A DNA stretch of 64,000 nucleotides from Cyanoderma ruficeps (lineage: Eukaryota > Chordata > Aves > Passeriformes > Timaliidae). The stretch covers positions 16,781,719-16,845,718 of the forward strand of contig VZDJ01000346.1 in NCBI GenBank assembly GCA_008694505.1, written 5' to 3'. Position 1 is the first letter of the stretch. The number at the start of each line of letters is the position of its first letter. Shown here piece by piece: positions 24,901 to 35,430 of the stretch. The position numbers were made by a program, and so were the translations under genes. Below the pieces are notes generated by a model. The model had not been told where the DNA came from and ran no database searches. It saw only the letters and a program-made list of their open reading frames with translations.

Positions 24901-26903
24901 AAGCAGTCTTTGGTAGGCAGCTGCTTCATTCTTCCACCCCTGCTGTGCCGAATGGGAGAGGGGAATTTCTCTCTTAACCCACTTAGCAACCAATTTAACC
25001 CCCTCACATGTAATACGCTGTATCCCACTGAATGTCCTCCTCTGAGCTGTTGCTGCTGGCCCTGCTTTTATTCTCACGTGGAGTGTCTCATCCTTCAATA
25101 AAGATTCCTGCACTACTTGAAGCAATTCCATCTGCCAGGCAGTTCCATAGTGAGCCTTGTGCTAAAACTGCAACCCCTGGATTTATTATAATGCTGTTAC
25201 CATAGGGGAAATGTGAAACTGGAGTCTAAATAAATTAGAGGCATGATAGGATCCTGGACATCAGGGAGGAGTTGTATTCATGTGAGAAGTCAACGGATCA
25301 AGAGTACAATGAGACCAGGTTTCATAGACTGATTCACTGCCTCCTGCTCAGCATGTTCTTTTGTTTGTAGTCTTCATTACTAGTCGCCCTACCTGGGAGC
25401 ATAACTGTGCACAGAGCTAAAGGAAATATTTCCCTGGAATTTTCCGTTTTAAATTTTGTTTCATCTTTTTATGCCTGAGTAAATTATGTTTTGGTCAGCT
25501 ATTTTGGTTTTCATAAGAAGATGTTTTTAATGAAAGCACTATTTTATGTATAGTGACTGTTCTCTCCTCCCTGTACTATTCTTTGTTGGAGTCCACCTTT
25601 GCACAATGCTTTCTGTATATAAAGTTTCACAGATAACTGCTTTAATTTTTTTTTCCCATAGAAAGAAGGTTTTATGACAATCTGAAGCAGAACATTGCCT
25701 TTTCAGATGACCTCGAATTTCTTATGGGTGACTGTGGAAGAAGCTAAAGAACAGTTTATCTCTGTGTATGTGTCAATTAACACTTCAGAGACCTGAGTAC
25801 TCTGTCTCTCTTTCTGTTCTAGCTCCCTTGCACAGGCAAGATCCCTTGCACTGTTTATAGGGTCCCCTACCAGCGGTTACCCAACTTGTTTGGCCCTTTT
25901 TAGAATAAAGTGTCAATTTTTCAGACAAAACAAGCAATACAAGAATGGAAGGTAATTTCCTGGTCATGCTTGAGACACAGTGTTCTTCTCTTAATGTGCA
26001 GTAATTTTGATGGGCCCTTCTTTAGGTGAAGTCCTTTCAAGTATGGGGACCTGGGCATGCACTGGTGGTTTGCTAGTGTGGTCATTGCCTCGGGAAGTTC
26101 ATTCTTGGCAGAGGGAGAGAGCATCAGGAATCTCCATGGTGAACACTTACAGGATAACCTACCAAGAGGAATATTTGTCTTATTATTAATTAGGAGATGT
26201 CTGTGCCTGCAGCAGGGAGGTTGTGTATTACCTAATTTTTTTTCCACCTCATTTGTTTTAGTATTATCCTTGTAAGATACAATCTTTCTTTTAATGCTGT
26301 TAAACTCTTGACCTCAATATTTTGTAAAAATGAGTGTCACAGTTTAATTATACATTGTGAAAGATAAGACATTAATTATTAATTCTTTTATTTTGGTTGA
26401 GAGTGTTCCTTGCTGGCCACAATGTGCACAAACATTTGAAAATAATCTCTTGTGCAACTTTTTCTCAAAAGATATGCCAACACTTGCTACTTGATAACCT
26501 CCAAATTTTACCTGTGTGTTCATTAGGAAGTGTTCAGACACTGTAATACTGCAACAAAGACATTGAACCACCTTCCCATGTAGCATCACTTTGCATCTGC
26601 TAAGATTTTTCAAATTCTATCTTTGGCCAACCACGACTGCAGTCTTAATTGCTCAGACCCTGACTTCCTCAAATGTAGTTAAACTTATTCCTCCTCTAAT
26701 CTTCTTACAACTATTGTAATATTTAGTCAAATATTTTAAAAGATGTTAGAGGAAAGAGAATAAACCAACCCAAAAGAATAAAATTGACGAATTGGTTTGT
26801 CAGTGACACTTTCTATCTTTCACCATCCCTGTTCACCACCAAGTTCCCTGTGGTTTGTGGCATAAGCAAATTTTAATTGAGTGACAGATTGTTATTTTCA
26901 TAC

Positions 26904-27145
26904 TGGAAAATCCTCTCACAATTTGGGAGAGAAAATGCTCTGATAATTCTTATTAAAATCAGCCCACAAATCATCAAGGCCAGAGGCTTTTTTTTATTGC
27001 ATTTTTGCAATAGCCATCTGGACTTCCTCTGGAGATTTGCTCTTGAGCCTGGTCTCTATTTTTTATAGTCACTTTGCAGAAGCCACCCTGTCTAGAAAAT
27101 CCAAGACCTCAGGTGCAGCTGAGCTAATGAATTACACGCAGTGAT
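26904..27145 (-). mobile_element. Ancient L1-like LINE relic (reverse-transcriptase N-terminal region)
   Basis: The minus strand, read in one frame with two internal stops, gives a recognisable match to the segment of L1-clade ORF2 just before the reverse-transcriptase core. In order there is a DFLDRV block, then SPEEVQMAIAKM (compare the usual pattern E-E-I-x-x-A-I-x-x-M), then KKASGLDDLWADFNK, where the family has K-x-P-G-P-D-G-x-x-x-E-F-Y-K, then SIFSPKL followed by a stop and EDF. The order and spacing are right and the sequence is heavily decayed. It does not resemble the equivalent CR1 region. No further ORF2 core motifs could be followed on either side. Confidence 0.55.
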
Positions 27146-30100
27146 GTGCTTTGAGGGGTCTCCTAGGAGCTCCTTGTTAAAATTCTACCACCAACCCAGA
27201 GGCAGGAGGGATAATATTTCTCCTCTATTGAGGTCCACCAGATTCCTGCTAAATCAGCAGTGCCAGAGTTGACTTATCCTTTGTGCTCTCAAAAACCATC
27301 TAAAGGAGAAATTGTTTTCCTCTGTAATTACTTGCTCTACTTAGACTGGAGCTGCAGCTTACCACAGGCCCATATCACTTATTTATTTTGTGATAAGTCT
27401 ATTATTGACCCGTACTGACAGCACAGTGCTGGCAGAGTGCAAGTCTGCAGAAGTCATTTAGTAATATCAATCGCCTTAGCACTGGAAGCAGTCTCCCATC
27501 TCAGTGATTTCACATTTGCAATAAGAAGATAGTATGTATTTTGGCAAGGGGATAATTAAACAGAAAGTGGCCTCTTTTGTCATCACAGGACTGATCCTGA
27601 GCACCAACCATATGAAGGAAAAAGTTCTCATTGAGTCTAGAAGGCATGGACAAGGTGCCTGTAGACTCTCTGAAACACATCCATGAAAATGGTACATCAT
27701 TGGATGATGCACTCCATGTCATCAGCAGCTGTGTGTGCATTTTAACCCACCCCAAATGCATAGCCACTGGAATTAGGTCAGCCTTAGTGCAGAGGGTTAA
27801 ATGAGATTAAATTTTACACATTTGCTGCAGGCTGAAAATTCTTGTGCTGACAGTAGATATGTATGTATATGATATTTTGGCAACAGTGGTTTTATGTGAG
27901 CACAGAAAGACCTTCAGAAATGTCTAATGTCTTCCTAAGATGGGGACTCTCAAGCTAATTAGAAAGGTGTACATCCTAAAGACCAACAGAAGCACCCAGT
28001 AGAAAGTGTCTTGTCATTTTGGAAGTTGGAAGGTTAAAGCTGTATTTTTTTTTTACTTTAGATTTTCATGTCATGGTTTCAAAGTCAGTTTGAAACTGAT
28101 TATTCTTGCACTACTGTTTTTCCATCTTTTTCTCCTCTCTATTTTCAAGAGATATTTTGTTCTCCAGTCTTTCCCTTTCCAGCTCTCTCTTTAAGAGTCT
28201 TCTGTCCTGTAAGTTCTGACAGATTGAATCCCAGCTTCAGTTACCCAGGATTTTTATTGCCTGCTAGATTGCCTCCAGTGTGTAGAGATGACCTGGAAGA
28301 AGGCATGTGCATACACTGGATGAAGCTCTCCAATGGCACAAAGATGGGTGCAGAATTAGTCAGTAGAATGAGGAAATAACTATGCCCAGAAGGCACTGAA
28401 TATATATCAACAGCCAAGGAAAGAGGAGAAGTGCAAGCAGGAAATTGAGCAAGAGAAAAAATGCTAGATTAAAACCTGGGGTAAGTAAACAGAATGGAAA
28501 GATCAGGGGATTTGGATGCAAACTGGCAAGGAAAGCCCCAGTCACTGGGAGGAATTCAGAAACCCAAGGGCGTTGCTTGAGCACTTGGGCTGGGAAGAGC
28601 CAAGAATCCCAGAATAGGATTGACAGCATGGGATGGAGGAGGAAGGAGGTGGAGAGACCACAAGCTAGACAACAGGAACAACAATGAGAACATCATGTTC
28701 AACACTGTGCTTCCTCTGTGGAATTGAACACCTCCCTTCTGCTCCAGGACAGAGTTCTGGCATCCATGACCAGAATTGCTGCTTGCACGTCGCCAGCTGT
28801 GAGTCCTGGGCATGGGTGCTGGAACATGCAGTTGGTTAACAAAACAATTTTATCCAAGCAAACCTGAAACCAAATACTCCATTTTCATTTTTGCTCAGTA
28901 GAAAAACAATTCTATTTTTTCATGAAGTTGTTATTTTTACCATAAAATGCTTTGATTTTGCCAAGAAAATATTTGTTACTAAATAGTTTCAGCTGGAAGT
29001 CACCACTCTGCTAGGGCCAAAATTGTTATTCCAAACTTCTATCTGGTAAGTTATAGGTTTGTTAGGATACAGCTACAGACATATACAGACTTCAGACCTG
29101 TATTTTTCTTGAGAATCAAGTCTCCTAACAGAGTCCTTTCTTGCAGTGTTTCCCAATGCATGATTTTCAGGCAGAAGATGAGAGTGAGTATTAGCTCGTG
29201 CTTGTATGACAGATACCTAATTTTGAGAATCTAGGTTAACCCAGATTAGGACGGACAACAAAGTACTATAACCTGTCTGGCTTTGCATTCCTTGAGTGTC
29301 CAAGTGTGTTATCTGTTGAGATACACTAGGATTTTCCCAGTCTCTGTAACTATATTGCCAGGTTCTTCCCTGTGTTAAATCCATCTTGAGTTAAAGCATA
29401 TCCAAGCTGGGGTCAGTAGGTTTTGTATGCTTGGCTAGAGGAAATTAATGGCTAAGACCAACACAGGTGAGAGCCTGGATTCAATGGGCAGTGAAGGGTG
29501 GGCATGAGGAACAGACTTGTGGATGTCAGGCATGTTTCAAGAAAGCTATATCCCAATTTTCATAACACTAAAGGAACATTTGTTCTAGTTGCATGAGTCT
29601 TTGCATTAAAATGTTGCAAATAATCTGTAGGTCTCAATTATTTTCCAAGTCTGTAGGATAATATTGTGTTGTACAGCTTTCGGGGGTCTGTGCACTTTAG
29701 AGTTCACCCTGTTTCCTGGGCCTTAGTTGCTGCTGGTTTTAATCAGTACCTCCAATTCTTGGCTGTCACACTCTATAAATACTGATTTAAAGCAATGTCA
29801 TGTCAAATAAAGTAAAAATAGCTTGTTCAAGATCATATTTAATCAAACGAAAGAAATTAGCTATAAGTTGGCTATTTTAGACAATAATATCACTGATTCT
29901 TTTTTTCTTCACCATGGACATTAAAAGAAATGCTATTTTTAAATACTTTCCTCAAAATTGCTGCATTCATTATTGATTTTCTTTCTACAGTTGCTTAAAC
30001 ATCAATATCTAACCAGCCACTTAATGAAAATGCAGGTTACTAGAAATCATTTTTATCTCACTATTCTTAAGCAATTTATTTTATATCTTAGTCGCACGGA

Positions 30101-30796
30101 AAGGTAAGAGTTCAGGGAGGTAAAAAAAGCAAATCTGTGTGTTCTTGAATGTTAACCTTTAGCGTTAGAATTAGTCAAAATGTCTTTTACCTTCCTCCTT
30201 CACTTTCTCTTCTCCATTGATATGAACAACAGAGACTCAGATGAAGTGCAGGATATTTTGAAATTAACAAATAACAAGTGTTTATTCAAGAAGAGGCAAT
30301 GTCCAAAATTCATTCTGCAACAAATAAATGTTACCAAACATATTTTTTAAATTGTTGTTTCCTGCCTTTCCACTGGTTTCAGGCTAACCTTTTACATAAA
30401 TATTTTGGTGCGTGTTCTTCTGTACAGGAAAGAAATCATGCCTGAAGAGCTTTTTCCTCTGTACCTTGCAGTTACATATTGGCATTTAGACTTACAAGTC
30501 CTAATTAGCACAACTGATTTTCCTCTCAGAGTTAATATAAATGATAGCAGAAAGAAAAAGTGCCACTGCATCTCAGCATTGCAGTCACTCTATCACAGAC
30601 CCATGTTAGCAAATCCTTTAATTATGGGCAAGCTGTCAGGTTGCCTAATGCTTCCAAGTAGTCAAAAATGCAGAGCATTCAGCATCAGGATGGCTCCTTC
30701 CTCCCAGATCACTCCTTGCCCTGGTAGGATTTACTACCCAAAGCTACCCCTGTCAGCTCCAGGCATGGTCCACAATAACTTGTGGTCTTTTTTATC

Positions 30797-30815
30797 AAAA
30801 AAAAAAAAAAAAAAA
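30797..30815 (+). repeat. 19-base poly-A run
   Basis: A simple A homopolymer. The upstream sequence shows no spliced-gene remnant, and no direct repeats flank it, so it is reported only as a homopolymer. Confidence 0.8.
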
Positions 30816-31922
30816 GTTGAAAGATGCACTACAACCAGTTTAGATTAAACTCTTTGGGTCAATGTATGTGCTGTGTGCATACAGGGAGTCCTGGGCACCA
30901 GGATTAAGACAATTAGAAAGGTTTCTTGAACACTACTATTTATAGCAATTCACAATAGACTTGGTAGACTACATCAACACAAACACAAAAGGGAAGAAAG
31001 GGGAAGAGAAGGAAGAGACAGATAAATTATTTCTTGAGGGAAAGCGCAACCAGGATGTAGAACAGATGTTCTTCTCCTGACAGGACAATATTAAAATGTT
31101 TACAGTAATGAAGAAATTTGAATTAGTTGATTGCACCGATGTTGAGGAGACACAGTTTCATAGAGATTAGCGGCAGTTTTTTACTTTCCTAAGTAGAGTA
31201 GGGGTTTATCTTCAAAACTGGATGTACAAGTAGCTGTAAAGAGTCTCCTTGTACCTAGTTAGGAGGTCGGAGTGCACTCAACAGAACCAAGCAGTGCATT
31301 GCTGCCCCTACACTCACGTATGCCCATAGCCTTGGGCTAAATGTAGCAAAGCTCATAAAACCACCAAGCAACTGGACAAATATAAGAAAACATTCCATTT
31401 CTAACAAGAATGAATTTATTTGGTTCTCTCCAAGGACAAAGACTAGGTTAATTCACTCTGTTTATCATTTGGATAATGCCTTTCATATAAGATTTCAGAA
31501 GGATGTATTTTGAGAGAGGTGACCTTTTGGTTTCAATCTTTTTACAGCCATTTGAAAGGTTTCCCGCTTTCATATTTCTGGGTGTGCAGATTCACTGAAG
31601 GTAGGGATATTACTGATAGGATCCAGAGTGTAGGCAGGTCAAACTGCATTACTGAAGTTGGGAATGGACAGACCCATAGCAAACACTAACAGTGTTCATA
31701 CTCTGCCAACCCTAACCCCTTACCGTGTTAGCTATGGTTATAATGGCTACTTTGTTATTTAAAACAAAACAAAAAGCAGAGGGAAACAGAAAAAGGCAAG
31801 CTTTTAGATGCCAGCTTTAATTTCTACTACTGGGAAGGAATGTCCCACCAAGGTGAGCACCAGTTTTTATCCTTTGCCTTAAGCTCTCAGTTTCACCTCT
31901 GCTGTCTTGTTTTATTTACAAG

Positions 31923-32038
31923 AGATTTGCAACACACTTTTATCTCGAAGTATGGTGGAAGGATGCATCCAGGGACTCTGATGAAGAGCAAGCTCATTAC
32001 AAATGGCCTGAAACCACCATTCATATATTTTCCAAAAG
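31923..32038 (+). CDS. Candidate internal exon, unknown gene
   Basis: The acceptor cttgttttatttacaag is followed by 116 bases open in one frame up to CAAAAG|gtgctt, a weak donor. Part of the 38-codon product reads FYLEVWWKDASRDSDEEQ, which is charged and globular-looking. It exits with two bases of a codon, and the next plus-strand candidate (33423) starts with one base, so the two could join in frame. No family is recognised. The weak donor lowers confidence. Confidence 0.17.
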
Positions 32039-32226
32039 GTGCTTCAAGGAGCATTAATAAAAGAGGATTGCAAGTGGAGGTTTGGGCACTTGTCCTCTCT
32101 ATGGAGAAGGATCTGAAGGGTAAGGTTTCAGAAGTGAGCAGTTAAATGGTTTTAAGAAAGCAGCTGATCATTGGTAAGAGTCTTTAAAATCTCAGAGGGA
32201 TATTTTAGCACTTGCCAACTTTTTTT

Positions 32227-32258
32227 GGGGGGGGAGGGAGGGTGGGGGGGGGAGGGGG
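32227..32258 (+). repeat. G-rich tract, strong G-quadruplex candidate
   Basis: Five G runs of 8, 3, 3, 9 and 5 bases are separated by single A or T bases. This exceeds the usual four-tract requirement with minimal loops. It may form a very stable quadruplex and is also a likely site of sequencing error. Confidence 0.8.
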
Positions 32259-34837
32259 TACAGCTTTAATTTAGACTGAAATCAGCCTAGTTAAACAAGT
32301 GCAAATCCCAGGAGTGTGCACCATTATTCCAATAATGTGACTGTCCTCTGCTGGCATAAGGCAGTTTTATATACCCCTCTTGAAAATAGTTAAACTTTTT
32401 CACAAATGTTATATGTAAATAACTGAAGAAAACTGGCAGGGAGAGTAGAAGGAACCTTTGTGGATAGCATAGATCTGAAGAGGGAGATCCCTGACCACAA
32501 CACAGATACTGCCTCTGCTGAGAACAGAAATTATGGGCAGATCTGACCAAAAAATGTCCAAAGATATGAACGTAAGCAATTAACTACTTTTGGAATGCAG
32601 ATGTGGATGTTTTTCAAATCTTCTTTTAAAATAAATTTTCTCTAGATTTTTTGATAACTGCTGTATTATTAGGGTATTCCAGTGTTTGCAGAGAAAATAA
32701 GTCCTGGAGATGTGCTAATGGAAGAACTTCTGAGATCCCATCCCTAACTTAGGACTCAGACAAGTAGATGACTTCTCAGGGATTGAGGAATTGCAGGATG
32801 AATTCTCAGTGGTTTAGCAGTACACATGCAAAGTGATGTGCATGTCTTCTATTGAGGCTTTACCTCATGTTTGTTATGGTCTAAGGGCATGCGTACAGCT
32901 ACTCAAAGCCCATAATGCCATAAATTGTTAGACCACTTCTATGCTTCAGCCCTCAGCCTCTGACAATGAGGACAGAAAATGTGCTCACATCTACCTGAAA
33001 TGTGCTCATATTGACCCCATGTATTACCACCACAAAGCTCATAAAGAAGCTGTCATTACAAATTACCATAAAATGGGGTCTGTCTTGTGGTAAAAAGTAA
33101 TGTTTGTAGAACAACAACAAAAAAGATCATTTCTTAAGCCGTGCCTTTTCAAATCAATTGACTTTTATTAAAATCAAGTGAAAGTAGAGTGTCAAGAAAT
33201 AAAAATGTAGGCAATGGTTGCAGGAAAAAACCAGCACGAGTGCTGGAAAGCAGAAGAGAGAAGTATAAGCTTTCAGTGTGAATCCTTGATAAAAGAGCCA
33301 ATACTGTCATAGATACATCTAGATATCTCAACACAGGAGCTTGGGATTTTCTTCTGGCCATGGTCTTCCTGACTGGACTGAAACTGCAGTATATTTGTAC
33401 AAATCAACACTTCACTTTTCAGAGTGGATATTGAAGAATTGGAGGAAATGCTAGAAAGAATAAAAATTGCCGAAGCTCTAGAGATGTCACTTACAATGGT
33501 AACTGTAATAGGCTTAGCCAGTTTAGCTAATAAAAAAACCCCCAAACAACTGAGAAAACATGGGATTGTGTTTCTACCAACTATTAGAAATATAGGGGGG
33601 ATGGGGAAAAGGCAGAACTGCAGATAAAGTCAGAGAGATGCAAATTAGAAATTAGTAATTAAAATTTAACTGAGAGGGCAGTTAGTCCTTGGATCAAATT
33701 GCGAAGGGAAGTTATGGATTCTTCACCTCTTGATCTATCTTGAATGGCATCTTTTTCTCAGAGAACTCAGCATGAAAATAATGATGAAATCCATCAGAAA
33801 ATTATCTGAATCTTTTTCCCCTGAAACTTTACAAATATGTGGTAGAAAGGAGTTGAAATTGTGAGCCAAAGACAAGCATTTGCAGCAAGGCAGGTCACAC
33901 CAGGCCACTGGCAATGCAATGGTAATATTTTTTCTCCAACAATTTTCCAATCCGAACAAACAGCTGAGATCATCTCATTTTGTTCCATCCCCTCAGACAA
34001 TGCACTCTCACCTTGGCCAGACACTCGAGTCCCAGACGCTGATTACTGCAGGAGGGAATATTTATGCCCTCCAGAGACAGCTTGCTGGGGCTAGCAGGCT
34101 GCCCGTTCTCAGCAGAATGCATGTTCAAGGGTTGCTGAAGGATTGTTTTGGGAAGATGAGCCCTCTCACTGCTGCTGGAAAGGAGGCTTAGGTGTTTGGA
34201 CGAACTCATTTTCCTGCCAAAGTTGATAGACCCATCGGAGAGCAAGGGATGCTTTCCACAGGGAGAAGCTCAGTGCAATTCACCATGGACATCTCAGTCA
34301 AGTCTAAATTACTGAAGCTAAAGATGCCACAGGTTTGCAGGCAAAGCTCTGGAATCAATTTAAAGCCACCTGCAAGAGATAACAAGAGCCAGGAGTAGCA
34401 CAAACCCCTGGCACATCAGTATGGATGAAGATGAATGACAGTGAGCACAGCCTAAGGGCACTGGCAGAGGGATCAGGGTGAAGTGCACCAGGAAAGGCTC
34501 ATGGCCCTCTACTTCAGTACCCACTTGTCTCAGAACTTCTCAGGGACTGGAGCTGGGATGCTGGATGTTTGGATGCTGGCTGTGCTGGCATCATGCTCAG
34601 GTGAGATCTCCACCGCCGTTGCACCTCTGGGTGATCTGCCATTCCCATGCTTTATGCACAGGGACAGAGATGCCGGCTACCCTGTCACCCACAGACCAGC
34701 CACCCTCACAACTGGGTGGGACAGATCTGCTGCCCACACACCCTGAGGCAGACATGGGGCAATGGCAGGCCAGGTGCTGGCAGCTGGCAGCAGGCCATAT
34801 ACTGGTGGTGGTGGGCAGTATTGGGTCTATGTTAAAG
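32259..34837. other. Unique sequence upstream of the CpG-island cluster
   Basis: No repeat family is recognised. The plus-strand candidate exon at 33423-33498 lies here. A near-match to the CTCF consensus (one mismatch, minus strand) is seen at about 32343-32357. GC content rises from about 34.4 kb towards the island. Confidence 0.45.
33423..33498 (+). CDS. Candidate internal exon, unknown gene
   Basis: The acceptor aacacttcacttttcag precedes 76 bases open in one frame and the donor ACAATG|gtaact. One base completes a codon and 25 codons follow: acidic, helix-prone residues beginning VDIEELEEMLERIKIAEALE. Such a segment would suit a coiled coil. The entry phase matches the exit phase of the candidate at 31923. 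It does not join in frame to the candidate at 42465. The gene, if any, is unknown. Confidence 0.17.
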
Positions 34838-35062
34838 GGCGGTGACAGGCAGTGGCAGGAGAGGTCAGACACCTGTTATGGGGCGGTGGGAGGAGGTGTC
34901 AGGCACCTGTTATGGGGCGGTGGCAGGAGGTGTCAGGCACCTGTTATGGGGCGGTGGGAGGAGGTGTCAGGCACATGTTATGGGGCGGTGGGAGGAGGTG
35001 TCAGGCACCTGTTATGGGGCGGTGGGAGGAGGTGTCAGGCACATGTTATGGGGCGGTGGCAG
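34838..35062 (+). repeat. 34-bp minisatellite, six copies plus a degenerate one
   Basis: The block ACCTGTTATGGGGCGGTGGG recurs with starts at 34871, 34905, 34939, 34973, 35007 and 35041, an exact 34-bp period. Copies 4 and 6 read ACATG in place of ACCTG. A degenerate copy precedes the array from about 34838. Each unit has a GGGGCGG box (Sp1-like) and a CACCTG or CACATG hexamer (E-box). The long plus-strand open frames over this region arise because the array lacks stops; they are not genes. Confidence 0.95.
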
Positions 35063-35092
35063 CGCAGAGCCCCCGTGTGCAGCCCCCCCCGC

Positions 35093-35108
35093 CCAGCAGA
35101 TGGCGCTC
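35093..35108 (+). promoter_or_regulatory. CTCF consensus site
   Basis: CCAGCAGATGGCGCTC agrees at every position with the core CTCF consensus CCASYAGRKGGCRSYV. It sits between the minisatellite and the 36-bp array, at the edge of the CpG island, a typical position for a boundary or loop anchor. Occupancy depends on methylation of its CpG and is not known. Confidence 0.6.
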
Positions 35109-35136
35109 GCGCCGCGCGCTCTCGCCTCAGCCGCGG

Positions 35137-35244
35137 TCCCGTCCCTCAGGGTCCTCACCGCGCTCCCCTCGGCCCCGTCCCACAGGATCTTCACCACACT
35201 CCCCTCGGTCCCGTCCCTCAGGGTTCTCACCGCGCTTCCTTCGG
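35137..35244 (-). repeat. 36-bp tandem array, three copies
   Basis: Units start at 35137, 35173 and 35209, each with a core like CCGTCCCTCAGGGTCCTCAC on the plus strand. On the minus strand each unit presents a gtgag- or gtgaa-type sequence after a G-rich exon-like block, so the array repeats a possible 5' splice site three times at 36-bp spacing. Confidence 0.9.
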
Positions 35245-35253
35245 CTTCCCCAT
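35231..35253 (-). CDS. Candidate first coding exon in the CpG island
   Basis: On the minus strand an ATG at 35253 lies in good Kozak context (GCAGCGATGG: purine at -3, G at +4). Seven codons follow (MGKPKEA), then two bases of a split codon, then a consensus donor, GCGCG|gtgaga. A stop codon lies directly beyond the donor, as expected if translation continues only after splicing. The exon would sit in the CpG island with its 5' untranslated part between here and about 35430. The partner exon is unknown; the candidate at 15750-15833 has a compatible phase. The protein is not recognised, and a non-coding transcript is possible. Confidence 0.3.
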
Positions 35254-35430
35254 CGCTGCCCGCCGGTGTCCGGGCTGCTCCCGTTGGCCGGAGGGCCGAG
35301 GCCGCTTCGCAGCGTGACCCGACTCGGCGTCTCTGCCGGTCAAACCTCCGGCGCCCGACTCCGGCCCCCGCCGCGAACGGCCGAGCTGAGCGCCCAGAGC
35401 CCCCGGGCTCTGCGACAGCCCCACTGAACT

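Larger units (their letters stand above)
19017..26903. other. Unique sequence, no gene confirmed
   Basis: About 7.9 kb without recognised repeat families. A 19-base segment is locally duplicated with two mismatches (19456-19474 and 19494-19512). The candidate exon at 20300-20448 and the small hydrophobic open frame at 21854-21991 are listed separately. The segment at 23980-24350 is less AT-rich and could be an old retroviral or other repeat, but I cannot name it. Otherwise nothing is seen. Confidence 0.45.
27146..32226. other. Unique sequence, no gene recognised
   Basis: About 5 kb. The first 300 bases may still belong to the L1-like relic but are too decayed to say. There is a 19-base A run at 30797-30815, with no TSD or coding sequence that would mark a processed pseudogene. 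The candidate exon at 31923 is listed separately. Confidence 0.5.
35060..35430. promoter_or_regulatory. CpG island, probable promoter
   Basis: This is the only CpG-dense, GC-rich block in the window, and it stands out sharply from AT-rich flanks. It contains GC boxes, a CTCF consensus, a three-copy 36-bp array and, on the minus strand, a good Kozak ATG followed by a splice donor. CpG islands of this kind usually mark promoters of housekeeping or developmental genes or of long non-coding RNAs. No TATA box is evident. The minus-strand donor favours transcription to the left; no equally good donor is seen on the plus strand. Confidence 0.75.

Noticed and set aside
30405..30848. Processed pseudogene ending in the poly-A run
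   Set aside because: No gene-like reading frame precedes the A run, and no flanking direct repeats are present.
34871..35062. Regular repeat spacing suggesting a CRISPR array
   Set aside because: The units are directly adjacent with no unique spacers, and the genome is that of a vertebrate.
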